Notes: generated by a model from the letters alone, not told the origin. A DNA stretch of 57,500 nucleotides from Bacillus licheniformis DSM 13 = ATCC 14580 (GCF_000011645.1 NC_006270.3:100001-157500); one strand, 5' to 3'; numbered from the stretch's first letter, positions 8,751 to 16,769 are shown. Program-made: numbers and translations.

Positions 8751-9446
8751 ATGAATTATGAAGTCGTCATTCCTGCCGCCGGACAAGGTAAACGAATGAA
8801 TGCCGGGAAAAACAAACTGTTTATCGAGGCGAAAGGAATACCTGTGATTATTCATACATTAAAGGTGTTTGAAAACCATGATGCCTGCAAAAGGATCATT
8901 CTTGTCATCAATGAACAGGAATTCGGTGAATTCAACACCCTTTTAAAAACCTATCATTTTAAGACTCCGATCGAGATGGTGCCGGGCGGAAGAGAACGCC
9001 AGCAAAGCGTTTTTGCGGGCATTAAAGCGGCCGGCAAAGAGGAAACGGTCCTCGTCCATGACGGAGCAAGACCTTTTATTAAACGGGAATATATCGAACA
9101 GCTTGTCGAGAAAGCAAAGGAAACAGGGGCAGCCATCGTTGCCGTTCCTGTTAAAGACACGATCAAACGCGTTCAAGACGGTGAGATAGCCGGAACGATT
9201 GAACGTTCAAGCTTGTGGGCCGCTCAAACCCCACAAGCTTTTCGTCTTTCTATTCTGATGAATGCTCACCTTGAGGCTGAAGCAAAAGGTTTCCTCGGTA
9301 CGGACGACGCCAGTCTTGTCGAGGAAGCCGGAGGTACGGTTGCAATCATTCAAGGGGATTATCAAAACATCAAACTGACGACCCCGGATGACTTGCTTGT
9401 CGCAGAAGCGATATTAGAAGCGGAAAAGAGGAATGAACATGTTTAG
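8751..9446 (+). CDS. ispD: 2-C-methyl-D-erythritol 4-phosphate cytidylyltransferase
   Basis: IspD joins CTP to 2-C-methyl-D-erythritol 4-phosphate, the third step of the non-mevalonate isoprenoid pathway. The 231-residue protein opens with the nucleotide-binding loop PAAGQGKRMN (8-17) and has Lys20-type contacts in GKNK, plus the VHDGARP and AAQTPQAF motifs of the family. The ribosome-binding site is AAGGGAG, 7 bases before ATG. It overlaps ispF by 8 bases, placing two enzymes that are two steps apart in the pathway under one translational unit. Confidence 0.97.
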   Translation: MNYEVVIPAAGQGKRMNAGKNKLFIEAKGIPVIIHTLKVFENHDACKRIILVINEQEFGEFNTLLKTYHFKTPIEMVPGGRERQQSVFAGIKAAGKEETVLVHDGARPFIKREYIEQLVEKAKETGAAIVAVPVKDTIKRVQDGEIAGTIERSSLWAAQTPQAFRLSILMNAHLEAEAKGFLGTDDASLVEEAGGTVAIIQGDYQNIKLTTPDDLLVAEAILEAEKRNEHV

Positions 9447-9915
9447 AATAGGCCAAGGATTTGACGTCCATCAACTAGTGGAAGGCAGGCCGCTCATAAT
9501 CGGGGGAATTACGATTCCTTACGAAAAAGGCCTTCTCGGACATTCAGATGCAGATGTGCTTTTGCACACGATTGCGGATGCATGTCTCGGTGCCGTCGGC
9601 GAGGGCGATATCGGAAAACACTTTCCGGATACCGATCCTGAATTCAAAGATGCCGACTCCTTCAAACTCCTTCGCCACGTCTGGATGATCGTGAAGGAAA
9701 AAGGCTATACGCTAGGGAACCTGGATTGTACAATCATCGCCCAAAAGCCTAAAATGGCGCCGTATATCGAAGACATGAGAGCCAGAATTGCCGAAGGGCT
9801 AGAGGCGGAAATTTCCCAAATTAACGTAAAAGCGACCACAACCGAAAAGCTCGGATTTACGGGAAGAGCCGAAGGAATCGCCGCCCAGGCTTCCGTTCTG
9901 CTCCAAAAGGTATAA
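9439..9915 (+). CDS. ispF: 2-C-methyl-D-erythritol 2,4-cyclodiphosphate synthase
   Basis: IspF cyclises the CDP-methylerythritol phosphate intermediate to methylerythritol cyclodiphosphate with loss of CMP. The protein is 158 residues and carries the zinc ligands Asp9, His11 (GFDVHQL) and His43 (LLHTIADA), with the C-terminal TTTEKLGFTGR segment. I chose ATG 9439 (MFRIGQG) because AGAGGA at 9427-9432 is then 6 bases away; the ATG at 9433 directly abuts that site. The gene starts inside the end of ispD. Confidence 0.96.
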   Translation: MFRIGQGFDVHQLVEGRPLIIGGITIPYEKGLLGHSDADVLLHTIADACLGAVGEGDIGKHFPDTDPEFKDADSFKLLRHVWMIVKEKGYTLGNLDCTIIAQKPKMAPYIEDMRARIAEGLEAEISQINVKATTTEKLGFTGRAEGIAAQASVLLQKV

Positions 9916-9921
9916 TTCATT

Positions 9922-9950
9922 TTGAAGACAGGTTCATTTGATGATAGAAT
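9922..9950 (+). promoter_or_regulatory. Sigma-A promoter of gltX-cysE-cysS
   Basis: TTGAAG (9922-9927) and TAGAAT (9945-9950) are 17 bp apart in the ispF-gltX gap. This fits the known arrangement in B. subtilis, where one promoter ahead of gltX drives gltX, cysE and cysS. Confidence 0.65.
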
Positions 9951-9996
9951 AGGAAATAAATTTGAACTCTGCTAGAGACGAAAGGAAGTTAGACAG

Positions 9997-11454
9997 ATGG
10001 GAAACGAAGTTCGGGTTCGTTATGCGCCGAGCCCAACAGGCCATTTACATATCGGAAATGCCAGAACCGCTCTTTTTAATTATTTGTTTGCCCGGAGCCA
10101 AGGCGGAAAATTCATCATCCGCATTGAAGATACGGACCGCAAGCGCAACATTGAAGGCGGGGAGCAAAGCCAGCTGAACTATTTAAAATGGCTGGGCATC
10201 GACTGGGATGAAAGCGTGGATGTCGGAGGAGAATACGGACCATACCGCCAATCCGAAAGAAACGACATTTACAAAACATATTACGAGGAGCTTCTTGAAA
10301 AAGGGCTAGCCTACAAATGCTACTGCACGGAAGAAGAGCTTGAGAAAGAGCGTGAGGAACAGGCTGCCCGCGGAGAAATGCCGCGCTACTCCGGCAAGTG
10401 CCGCAATTTAACAAAAGAAGAGCAGGAAAAGCTCGAAGCTGAAGGAAGACAGCCGAGCATCCGCTTTAAAGTGCCTCAAGGTGAAGTCATCCGCTTTGAT
10501 GACATCGTCAAAGGAGAAATTTCTTTTGAAACAGACGGAATCGGCGACTTCGTCATCGTGAAGAAAGACGGAACGCCTACTTACAACTTTGCCGTAGCGG
10601 TCGATGACTATTTAATGAAAATGACGCATGTCCTGCGCGGCGAAGACCACATTTCCAATACGCCAAAGCAGATCATGATTTACAACGCCCTTGGCTGGGA
10701 TATCCCGGCATTTGGACATATGACATTAATCGTCAATGAAAGCCGCAAAAAACTGAGCAAACGTGATGAGTCCATCATTCAGTTTATCGAGCAGTACGAA
10801 GAGCTCGGCTATTTGCCGGAAGCATTGTTTAACTTCATCACTCTTCTAGGCTGGTCGCCGGTCGGAGAAGAAGAACTGTTTACAAAAGAACAGTTTATTG
10901 AGATATTTGATGTAAACCGTTTGTCAAAATCACCAGCGGTGTTTGATACGCATAAACTGAAATGGGTCAACAACCAGTATGTGAAAAAACTTGATCTTGA
11001 TCAGGTCATCGAATTGACCGTGCCGCATTTGCAAAAAGCGGGCAAGGTTTCAGAAGAGCTTTCAGGCAGCGAACAGGAATGGGTGCGCAAGCTGATTTCC
11101 CTATATCAGGAACAGCTGAGCTACGGCGCTGAAATCGTCGAGTTAACAGAGTTGTTCTTTAAAGACGATATCCAGTATAATCGTGAAGCAAGAACAGTTT
11201 TAGAAGAAGAGCAGGTTCCGGAAGTGCTTCGCGTATTTGCCGAAAAGCTTGAGCAGCTTGACTCGTTTACGGCAGATGAGATCAAGGCATCCATCAAAGC
11301 CGTTCAAAAAGAAACAGGACATAAAGGGAAAAAGCTGTTTATGCCGATCCGCGTAGCGACGACAGGCCAGACCCACGGTCCTGAACTGCCTCAGTCCATT
11401 GAATTATTGGGGAAAGACACCGTTTTAAAACGGCTGCATAACATTATTCAATAA
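9997..11454 (+). CDS. gltX: Glutamyl-tRNA synthetase
   Basis: GltX charges tRNA-Glu, and in Bacillus also tRNA-Gln for later amidation, because this group lacks glutaminyl-tRNA synthetase. The 485-residue class I enzyme has the HIGH-type motif in PSPTGHLHIGNAR (11-23) and the KMSKS-equivalent KLSKR at 252-256, followed by a helical anticodon-binding region. The ATG follows AAAGGAAG. Downstream lies a cysteine T-box leader rather than a plain terminator, so gltX transcripts can continue into cysE-cysS when uncharged tRNA-Cys accumulates. Confidence 0.97.
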   Translation: MGNEVRVRYAPSPTGHLHIGNARTALFNYLFARSQGGKFIIRIEDTDRKRNIEGGEQSQLNYLKWLGIDWDESVDVGGEYGPYRQSERNDIYKTYYEELLEKGLAYKCYCTEEELEKEREEQAARGEMPRYSGKCRNLTKEEQEKLEAEGRQPSIRFKVPQGEVIRFDDIVKGEISFETDGIGDFVIVKKDGTPTYNFAVAVDDYLMKMTHVLRGEDHISNTPKQIMIYNALGWDIPAFGHMTLIVNESRKKLSKRDESIIQFIEQYEELGYLPEALFNFITLLGWSPVGEEELFTKEQFIEIFDVNRLSKSPAVFDTHKLKWVNNQYVKKLDLDQVIELTVPHLQKAGKVSEELSGSEQEWVRKLISLYQEQLSYGAEIVELTELFFKDDIQYNREARTVLEEEQVPEVLRVFAEKLEQLDSFTADEIKASIKAVQKETGHKGKKLFMPIRVATTGQTHGPELPQSIELLGKDTVLKRLHNIIQ

Positions 11455-11469
11455 GATAAATCGTTGACA

Positions 11470-11707
11470 GGGATAAGTATAAAGCCAGGGCCTTTAAAGA
11501 GAGAGTCTTCATCGGCTGGAAAAGACTTAAGCGCCGGGCTTTAGAAATGCACCTCTTGAGACCTTTGAAGAACGTTTTTATAACAAGTATTCAAAGGCGG
11601 TATCCGCCGTTATGGATGAGAGTTGAGAAAACAGCTGTGCTGTTTTCTAAACAGAGTGGAACCGCGCGTCAAAAAGCGTCTCTGTCATCAGACAGAGGCG
11701 TTTTTTA
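11470..11707 (+). ncRNA. T-box leader, cysteine-specific
   Basis: This tRNA-sensing leader precedes cysE-cysS. The diagnostic T-box AGAGTGGAACCGCG is at 11653-11666. Stem I spans roughly 11475-11560, with an AGTA-type motif near its 5' base (ATAAGTATAAAGCC) and a specifier-loop sequence GAAATGCACC whose TGC (11548-11550) is a cysteine codon, matching the downstream genes. The terminator follows at 11676-11707. Binding of uncharged tRNA-Cys would favour the antiterminator. TTGACA at 11464-11469 has no -10 partner at proper spacing, so the leader is probably transcribed from the gltX promoter. Confidence 0.93.
11676..11707 (+). terminator. T-box-controlled terminator ahead of cysE
   Basis: GCGTCTCTGTC (11676-11686) pairs with GACAGAGGCG (11691-11700) around the loop ATCA, one pair being G-U, and TTTTTTAT follows. 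It lies directly after the T-box sequence, whose antiterminator pairing would compete with this stem. Confidence 0.93.
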
Positions 11708-11755
11708 TATGGTTTGACAATAGAGACAAAGGAAGCGGGGAACGGGGGGAATCAT

Positions 11756-12406
11756 GTGTTCTTTAAAATGCTGAAAGAAGATGTAGATGTCGTATTTGAC
11801 CAAGATCCGGCTGCGAGAAGCTACATTGAAGTCATCTTAACTTATTCAGGTTTGCATGCTATATGGGCACATCGAATTGCACATGCTTTATATAAAAGAA
11901 AAAGGTTTTTCATCGCCAGAGCGATCTCTCAAATCGCCCGCTTCTTTACGGGAATCGAAATTCACCCGGGTGCCAAGATCGGCAGGAGATTTTTCATTGA
12001 TCACGGCATGGGGGTTGTGATCGGCGAAACCTGTGAGATCGGAAACAATGTCACGGTTTTTCAGGGCGTGACGCTTGGGGGAACAGGAAAAGAAAAAGGC
12101 AAAAGGCATCCGACAATCGAGGACGATGCCCTGATCTCAACAGGGGCTAAAGTGCTTGGATCCATTACAGTCGGAAGAGGGGCGAAAATCGGTGCAGGCT
12201 CCGTCGTCCTGCACGATGTGCCTGAATGCTCCACCGTTGTCGGCATCCCGGGCCGGGTCGTCGTACAAAACGGAAAGAAAATCAGACGCGACTTGAATCA
12301 CCAGGATTTGCCGGATCCGGTGGCTGACCGCTTCAGAGAATTGGAAAACGAAATCAGGCAGCTGAAACAAGAGCTCCGGAGAAAAGAAAGGGAAGATGAG
12401 CTGTGA
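11756..12406 (+). CDS. cysE: Serine O-acetyltransferase
   Basis: CysE transfers acetyl from acetyl-CoA to serine, giving O-acetylserine for cysteine synthesis. The 216-residue protein has a helical N-terminus, then the hexapeptide-repeat left-handed beta-helix (HPGAKIGRRFFIDHG, then IGETCEIGNNVTVFQGVTLGG). The catalytic His-Asp region FIDHGMGVVIG and the flexible KGKRHPTI loop are intact. The start is the GTG at 11756 behind GGGGGGA; the TTG at 11714 would give an unsupported 14-residue extension and lacks a good ribosome-binding site. It is controlled by the cysteine T-box and overlaps cysS by four bases. Confidence 0.95.
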   Translation: MFFKMLKEDVDVVFDQDPAARSYIEVILTYSGLHAIWAHRIAHALYKRKRFFIARAISQIARFFTGIEIHPGAKIGRRFFIDHGMGVVIGETCEIGNNVTVFQGVTLGGTGKEKGKRHPTIEDDALISTGAKVLGSITVGRGAKIGAGSVVLHDVPECSTVVGIPGRVVVQNGKKIRRDLNHQDLPDPVADRFRELENEIRQLKQELRRKEREDEL

Positions 12407-13806
12407 CACTAACATTGTATAATACTCTCACACGAAAAAAAGAGCCGTTTGTGCCTCTTGAAGAAGGCAAGGTCAAAATGTATGTGTGCGGTCCGACAGT
12501 ATATAACTACATCCATATCGGAAACGCAAGGCCGGCTATCGTGTTTGACACTGTCAGAAAGTATTTAGAGTATAAAGGCTATGAAGTCCAATATGTCTCC
12601 AATTTTACAGATGTCGATGACAAATTAATTAAAGCGGCAAATGAACTTGGAGAGGAAGTGCCGGTCATCGCCGAACGCTTTATTAAGGCATACTTCGAAG
12701 ATGTCGGTTCACTGGGCTGCACAAAAGCTGACTGCCATCCGCGCGTCACTGAAAACATGGATGAGATCATCGACTTTATTCAGACGCTGATCGATAAGGG
12801 CTATGCCTATGAGGCGGACGGAGATGTTTATTATAAAACAAGATCGTTTGAAGGCTATGGAAAGCTGTCGCATCAATCGGTCGATGAGCTGAGATCAGGC
12901 GCCCGAATTCAAGTGGGCGAAAAGAAAGAAGATGCGCTCGATTTTACACTATGGAAAGCGGCTAAAGATAACGAAATCTCCTGGGATAGCCCTTGGGGAA
13001 AAGGCCGTCCCGGCTGGCATATCGAGTGCTCTGCGATGGCGAGAAAATATCTGGGCGATTCGATCGACATTCACGCCGGCGGTCAGGATCTGGCCTTCCC
13101 GCATCATGAAAACGAAATTGCCCAATCGGAAGCATTAACAGGGAAGCCTTTCGCGAAATATTGGCTTCATAACGGCTACATTAATATCGATAATGAGAAA
13201 ATGTCAAAATCGCTCGGCAACTTTGTTCTTGTGCATGACATTATTAAAGAGCATGACCCCCAAGTGCTGCGGTTTTTCATGCTGTCTGTTCATTACAGAC
13301 ATCCGATAAACTATTCGGTCGAACTTCTCGAGAACACAAAAAACGCTTTTGGACGTCTAAAAACAGCTTATAGCAATTTGCAGCATCGCCTAAAAAGCAG
13401 TACAAATTTAACAGAGGGCGATTCAGAATGGCTTGAAAAAATCGAAGAGCAGCGAAAAGCCTTCCAAACGGCTATGGATGATGATTTCAATACAGCGAAT
13501 GCCATTTCCGTCCTGTTTGACCTGGCCAAACATGCCAACTACTATTTGCAGGAAAAGAATACTGCAGAACATGTCATTCAGGCGTTTATACAGCTGTTTG
13601 ACGAGATCTGCTCAGTGCTCGGCTTCTCCCTCAAGGAACAGGAACTTTTGGATAAAGACATTGAAGAACTGATCGAGAAGCGGAATGAGGCCCGGAGAAA
13701 CCGCGACTTTGCAACATCTGATCAGATTCGCGACCAGTTGAAAAGCATGAATATTATCTTGGAGGACACTCCGCAGGGCACGCGCTGGAAAAGAGGAGAA
13801 TCATAA
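12403..13806 (+). CDS. cysS: Cysteinyl-tRNA synthetase
   Basis: CysS charges tRNA-Cys with cysteine. The 467-residue class I enzyme shows Cys29 (a zinc ligand in MYVCGPTVYN), the HIGH-type HIGNARP beginning at residue 38, a second zinc cysteine in HIECSAM, and KMSKS at 266-270. The start is GTG overlapping the cysE stop (GTGA), with AAAGGGAAG a few bases upstream. Pairing a cysteine-biosynthetic enzyme with its tRNA synthetase under one T-box makes both respond to tRNA-Cys charging. Confidence 0.97.
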   Translation: MTLTLYNTLTRKKEPFVPLEEGKVKMYVCGPTVYNYIHIGNARPAIVFDTVRKYLEYKGYEVQYVSNFTDVDDKLIKAANELGEEVPVIAERFIKAYFEDVGSLGCTKADCHPRVTENMDEIIDFIQTLIDKGYAYEADGDVYYKTRSFEGYGKLSHQSVDELRSGARIQVGEKKEDALDFTLWKAAKDNEISWDSPWGKGRPGWHIECSAMARKYLGDSIDIHAGGQDLAFPHHENEIAQSEALTGKPFAKYWLHNGYINIDNEKMSKSLGNFVLVHDIIKEHDPQVLRFFMLSVHYRHPINYSVELLENTKNAFGRLKTAYSNLQHRLKSSTNLTEGDSEWLEKIEEQRKAFQTAMDDDFNTANAISVLFDLAKHANYYLQEKNTAEHVIQAFIQLFDEICSVLGFSLKEQELLDKDIEELIEKRNEARRNRDFATSDQIRDQLKSMNIILEDTPQGTRWKRGES

Positions 13807-13808
13807 AC

Positions 13809-14225
13809 ATGAATTTGGAAACCATTAAAGACGCCAAACAGCTGAATGGTTTGGCGCTTGCTTACATGGGTGATGCCGTTTTGGAGGTATATGTGAGGCA
13901 TCACCTCTTAAAGCAAGGCATGACAAGGCCCAATGATCTGCACCGGCAGTCGAGGCGATATGTCTCCGCCAAGTCGCAGGCAAGCATGCTGTTTGCGCTT
14001 GAGGAGCAGGAATTTTTCACCGAGGAAGAACAGGCTGTGCTGAGAAGAGGGCGGAATGCCAAATCCGGAACGGTACCGAAAAACACGGATGTCCAAACAT
14101 ATCGTTACAGTACGGCTTTTGAGGCGGTCATCGGGTATCTTTTTCTTGAGAACAGGGAAGATAGGCTTAATGAACTCATCAAAGCAGCGCTGGAAAAACG
14201 GGATGGCAGGGAGGAAGTAAAATGA
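13809..14225 (+). CDS. mrnC: Mini-ribonuclease III
   Basis: MrnC matures 23S rRNA ends by cleaving double-stranded precursor. It is a bare RNase III catalytic domain of 138 residues with no double-stranded-RNA-binding domain. The signature LAYMGDAVLEVYVRHH holds Asp22 and Glu26, and a second acidic site lies in STAFEAVIGYLFL near residue 109. RGRNAK and the TPKNT-like VPKNTDVQTYRYS segment are typical. It begins two bases after cysS behind AGAGGAGA and overlaps the next methyltransferase gene by four bases. Confidence 0.95.
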   Translation: MNLETIKDAKQLNGLALAYMGDAVLEVYVRHHLLKQGMTRPNDLHRQSRRYVSAKSQASMLFALEEQEFFTEEEQAVLRRGRNAKSGTVPKNTDVQTYRYSTAFEAVIGYLFLENREDRLNELIKAALEKRDGREEVK

Positions 14226-14971
14226 GTCAGCAGCATGATTACGTCATAGGAAAAAACGCGGTCATCGAAACATTAAAGTCCGGCCGGGAATTGTATAAGC
14301 TGTGGATGGCGGAAAACACAGTGAAGGGACAGGCTCAGCAAGTCGTCGATCTCGCCGCCAAAAATGGCGTCACGATTCATTATGTCCCAAGAAAAAAACT
14401 CGATCAAATGGTTTCCGGACAGCATCAAGGCGTCGTCGCCCAGGTAGCGGCTTACGAGTATGCCGAGCTGGATGATCTTTTTCAAAAGGCCGAAGACAGA
14501 AATGAACAGCCGTTTATCCTTGTATTAGACGAAATTGAGGATCCGCACAACCTGGGCTCTATTATGCGCACCGCAGACGCGGTCGGGGCTCACGGCATCG
14601 TCATTCCGAAAAGGCGCGCGGTCGGCCTTACAACGACTGTCGCCAAAGCCTCGACAGGAGCCATCGAACATATTCCGGTCGTCAAGGTGACCAATCTGTC
14701 GCGGACCCTGGAAGAAATGAAGGGACGGGGCATTTGGGTCGTCGGTACCGATGCGTCTGGACAACAGGACTACAGGTCGCTGGACGGAAATATGCCGCTT
14801 GCGCTTGTCATCGGCAGCGAAGGAAAAGGCATGGGAAGGCTTGTTAAAGAGAAATGTGATTTTCTCATTCGCCTGCCGATGGCGGGAAAGGTCACATCCC
14901 TGAACGCCTCAGTTGCAGCCGGCCTGCTGATGTATGAAGTGTACCGGAAACGAAGCCCTCTGGGAGAATAG
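14222..14971 (+). CDS. rlmB: TrmH-family 23S rRNA (guanosine-2'-O-)-methyltransferase RlmB
   Basis: This SPOUT-fold enzyme is expected to 2'-O-methylate a guanosine in the 23S rRNA peptidyl-transferase region, using S-adenosylmethionine. The 249-residue protein has an N-terminal substrate-binding domain (VIGKNAVIETLKSG) and the three SPOUT motifs: EDPHNLGSIMRTADA, VIGSEGKGM and LNASVAAGLLMYE. Its B. subtilis counterpart is yacO. It is sandwiched between two RNA-cleaving enzymes, mrnC and rae1. Confidence 0.93.
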   Translation: MSQQHDYVIGKNAVIETLKSGRELYKLWMAENTVKGQAQQVVDLAAKNGVTIHYVPRKKLDQMVSGQHQGVVAQVAAYEYAELDDLFQKAEDRNEQPFILVLDEIEDPHNLGSIMRTADAVGAHGIVIPKRRAVGLTTTVAKASTGAIEHIPVVKVTNLSRTLEEMKGRGIWVVGTDASGQQDYRSLDGNMPLALVIGSEGKGMGRLVKEKCDFLIRLPMAGKVTSLNASVAAGLLMYEVYRKRSPLGE

Positions 14972-14976
14972 ACGGA

Positions 14977-15489
14977 ATGGACATCCTGTTGGTCGACGGT
15001 TATAACATGATTGGGGCTTGGCCTCAGCTGAAAGATTTAAAAGAAAACAGTTTTGAAGAAGCAAGGGACCTGTTGATTCAGAAGATGGCGGAATATCAAT
15101 CGTATACAGGGTTTCGGGTAATCGTTGTCTTTGATGCGCATCTCGTTAAAGGAATCGAGAAAAAGAAGGTCAATCATCGCGTAGAAGTGATATTCACAAG
15201 GGAAAATGAAACGGCTGATGAACGGATCGAGAAACTGGTGTCAGACTTGAATAGTATTCAGACGCAGATCCATGTTGCCACATCCGATTACACAGAGCAG
15301 TGGGCGATTTTTGGCCAGGGGGCCCTGCGCAAATCGGCCAGAGAGCTGCTCAGGGAGGTCGAAGCGATCGAAAGGCAAATTGAAAACAGGGTGAAACAAA
15401 TCACCTCAGAGCGTCCCGCAGGGAAAATTCCATTGTCAGAAGACGTCTTGAGGATCTTCGAAAAATGGCGGCGTGGCGACTTGGATTAG
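14977..15489 (+). CDS. rae1: Ribosome-dependent mRNA endonuclease Rae1 (YacP, NYN domain)
   Basis: Rae1 cleaves certain mRNAs in the ribosomal A site during translation. The 170-residue protein is a single NYN/PIN-like domain: ILLVDGYNMIGAW at the N-terminus supplies the first acidic site (Asp7), VIVVFDAHLV a second, and ETADERIEKLV a third. An arginine/lysine-rich C-terminal helix (KWRRGDLD) ends it. It begins 5 bases after rlmB, completing an mrnC-rlmB-rae1 RNA-processing set. sigH follows under its own promoter. Confidence 0.93.
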   Translation: MDILLVDGYNMIGAWPQLKDLKENSFEEARDLLIQKMAEYQSYTGFRVIVVFDAHLVKGIEKKKVNHRVEVIFTRENETADERIEKLVSDLNSIQTQIHVATSDYTEQWAIFGQGALRKSARELLREVEAIERQIENRVKQITSERPAGKIPLSEDVLRIFEKWRRGDLD

Positions 15490-15490
15490 G

Positions 15491-15520
15491 TTGACGCTTT
15501 TTTGTCCATTACTGTATAAT
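15491..15520 (+). promoter_or_regulatory. Sigma-A promoter of sigH
   Basis: TTGACG (15491-15496) and a consensus TATAAT (15515-15520) are 18 bp apart, directly after the rae1 stop. In B. subtilis the equivalent promoter is repressed by AbrB during growth; the AT-rich flanks permit that here but do not prove it. Confidence 0.8.
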
Positions 15521-15552
15521 ATTTCTATCTACGTGCGGTCGGGGGGATCGGA

Positions 15553-16224
15553 GTGAACTTACAAAACAACCAGGGAAAATTCAGCAAAGAACAGTTCAGC
15601 AAAGAACGTTTTTGCCAGTTGGAAGACGAGCAGGTCATTGAAATGGTTCATGTCGGAGACAGTGATGCGTTAGATTACTTGATTACAAAGTACCGTAATT
15701 TTGTAAGGGCAAAAGCAAGATCCTACTTCTTAATCGGGGCTGATCGGGAAGATATCGTTCAGGAAGGCATGATTGGACTCTACAAATCTATCCGTGATTT
15801 TAGAGAGGACAAGCTGACTTCATTCAAAGCTTTTGCAGAATTATGCATTACCCGCCAAATTATTACCGCTATCAAAACAGCTACTCGCCAGAAACATATT
15901 CCGCTCAATTCTTATGTGTCGCTGGACAAGCCCATTTATGACGAGGAATCAGACCGGACGCTTCTCGACGTGATTTCAGGGGCCAAGGTCATGAATCCTG
16001 AAGAGCTGATCATCAATCAGGAAGAATTCGATGATATCGAGCTGAAAATGGGAGAATTGCTTAGTGATTTAGAAAGAAAAGTTCTTGCGCTCTATCTCGA
16101 CGGAAGATCCTATCAGGAAATATCCGAAGAATTAAACCGCCATGTAAAATCGATCGATAATGCGCTCCAGCGTGTCAAAAGGAAGCTTGAAAAGTACCTG
16201 GAGCTCCGCGAAATCAGCTTGTAG
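15553..16224 (+). CDS. sigH: RNA polymerase sigma-H factor (Spo0H)
   Basis: Sigma-H directs transcription at the start of sporulation and competence. Region 2 is visible as IGADREDIVQEGMIGLYKSIRDF, and region 4 as LDGRSYQEISEELNRHVKSIDNALQRVKRKLEKYL. The GTG start lies behind GGGGGGATCGG. The protein is 223 residues, five more than the B. subtilis 218, and the excess maps to a near-perfect tandem 15-bp duplication at 15580-15609 that repeats Phe-Ser-Lys-Glu before region 1.2. The duplicated part lies in the flexible N-terminus, so function is probably kept. Confidence 0.97.
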   Translation: MNLQNNQGKFSKEQFSKERFCQLEDEQVIEMVHVGDSDALDYLITKYRNFVRAKARSYFLIGADREDIVQEGMIGLYKSIRDFREDKLTSFKAFAELCITRQIITAIKTATRQKHIPLNSYVSLDKPIYDEESDRTLLDVISGAKVMNPEELIINQEEFDDIELKMGELLSDLERKVLALYLDGRSYQEISEELNRHVKSIDNALQRVKRKLEKYLELREISL

Positions 16225-16241
16225 CCGATGCTTATGGCATA

Positions 16242-16271
16242 TTGACAGTCATTTTATGACTGTGATATGTT
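16242..16271 (+). promoter_or_regulatory. Promoter of rpmGB-secE
   Basis: Consensus TTGACA (16242-16247) and TATGTT (16266-16271), preceded by an extended TGa, are 18 bp apart. A perfect 8-bp inverted repeat (ACAGTCAT, 16245-16252, with ATGACTGT, 16256-16263) fills the spacer and overlaps the -35 element, an arrangement that could form an operator. Confidence 0.65.
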
Positions 16272-16306
16272 ACTTAGGAAATGAACGTCCAGAAAAAGGT
16301 GTAAAC

Positions 16307-16456
16307 ATGAAGAAAAAAGTAACGTTAGCCTGCAAAAATTGCGGAAATCGTAATTATACGACAATGAAAAGCTCCGCAGCTTTGGCTGAACGGCTCGAAG
16401 TAAAGAAATACTGCAATAACTGCAATTCACATACAGTACATCTGGAAACAAAATAG
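16307..16456 (+). CDS. rpmGB: 50S ribosomal protein L33 (type 2)
   Basis: This is a 49-residue L33 with both zinc-ribbon knuckles, CKNC near the N-terminus and YCNNCNSH near the C-terminus, so it is the zinc-containing form. The ATG follows AAAAAGGTG. Bacillus keeps paralogous L33 genes; the copy next to secE-nusG is rpmGB. It is the first gene of rpmGB-secE, behind a promoter with an internal inverted repeat. Confidence 0.95.
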   Translation: MKKKVTLACKNCGNRNYTTMKSSAALAERLEVKKYCNNCNSHTVHLETK

Positions 16457-16491
16457 GTGTTTTTGTTTTTAGGTTGTGGAGGTTTCTTACC

Positions 16492-16671
16492 ATGGGTATT
16501 ATCAAATTTTTAAAGAATGTCGGAAAAGAAATGAAAAAGGTCACCTGGCCTAAAGGAAAAGAACTAACGCGCTATACGATCACTGTTATCACCACCGTTA
16601 TCTTTTTCGCCATCTTTTTTGCACTCATCGATTCGGGTATTACGCAATTAATTCGTTTAATAGTTGAATAA
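16492..16671 (+). CDS. secE: Preprotein translocase subunit SecE
   Basis: SecE clamps SecY in the membrane protein-export channel. The short Gram-positive form is 59 residues: an amphipathic helix with KEMKKVTWPKGKE, then one membrane helix (about residues 29-52). I chose ATG 16492 behind GTGGAGG, 9 bases away; the upstream GTG-type extension to 16474 overlaps that ribosome-binding site. A terminator follows before nusG. Confidence 0.95.
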   Translation: MGIIKFLKNVGKEMKKVTWPKGKELTRYTITVITTVIFFAIFFALIDSGITQLIRLIVE

Positions 16672-16714
16672 TGATCAGCATAACGTGTTATAATAGATCT
16701 AAATATGACTTGCC

Positions 16715-16739
16715 AAAAAACCCGTTCAACGGGTTTTTT
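16715..16739 (+). terminator. Intrinsic terminator between secE and nusG
   Basis: AAAAAACCCG (16715-16724) pairs with CGGGTTTTTT (16730-16739) around TTCAA. The U tract is part of the stem, so the structure could work on either strand. A TATAAT at 16689-16694 lies just upstream but has no -35 at normal spacing. Confidence 0.85.
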
Positions 16740-16741
16740 CA

Positions 16742-16769
16742 TTGTTTCAAAATATGAGGCTCGTATAAA
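16742..16769 (+). promoter_or_regulatory. Candidate nusG promoter
   Basis: TTGTTT (16742-16747) and TATAAA (16764-16769) are 16 bp apart, immediately after the secE terminator. A promoter is expected here because nusG would otherwise depend on readthrough, but the -35 match is only moderate. Confidence 0.45.

Noticed and set aside
16664..16694. TTGAAT and TATAAT upstream of the secE-nusG terminator
   Set aside because: The 19-bp spacer is too long, and the product would end about 40 bases later at the terminator.
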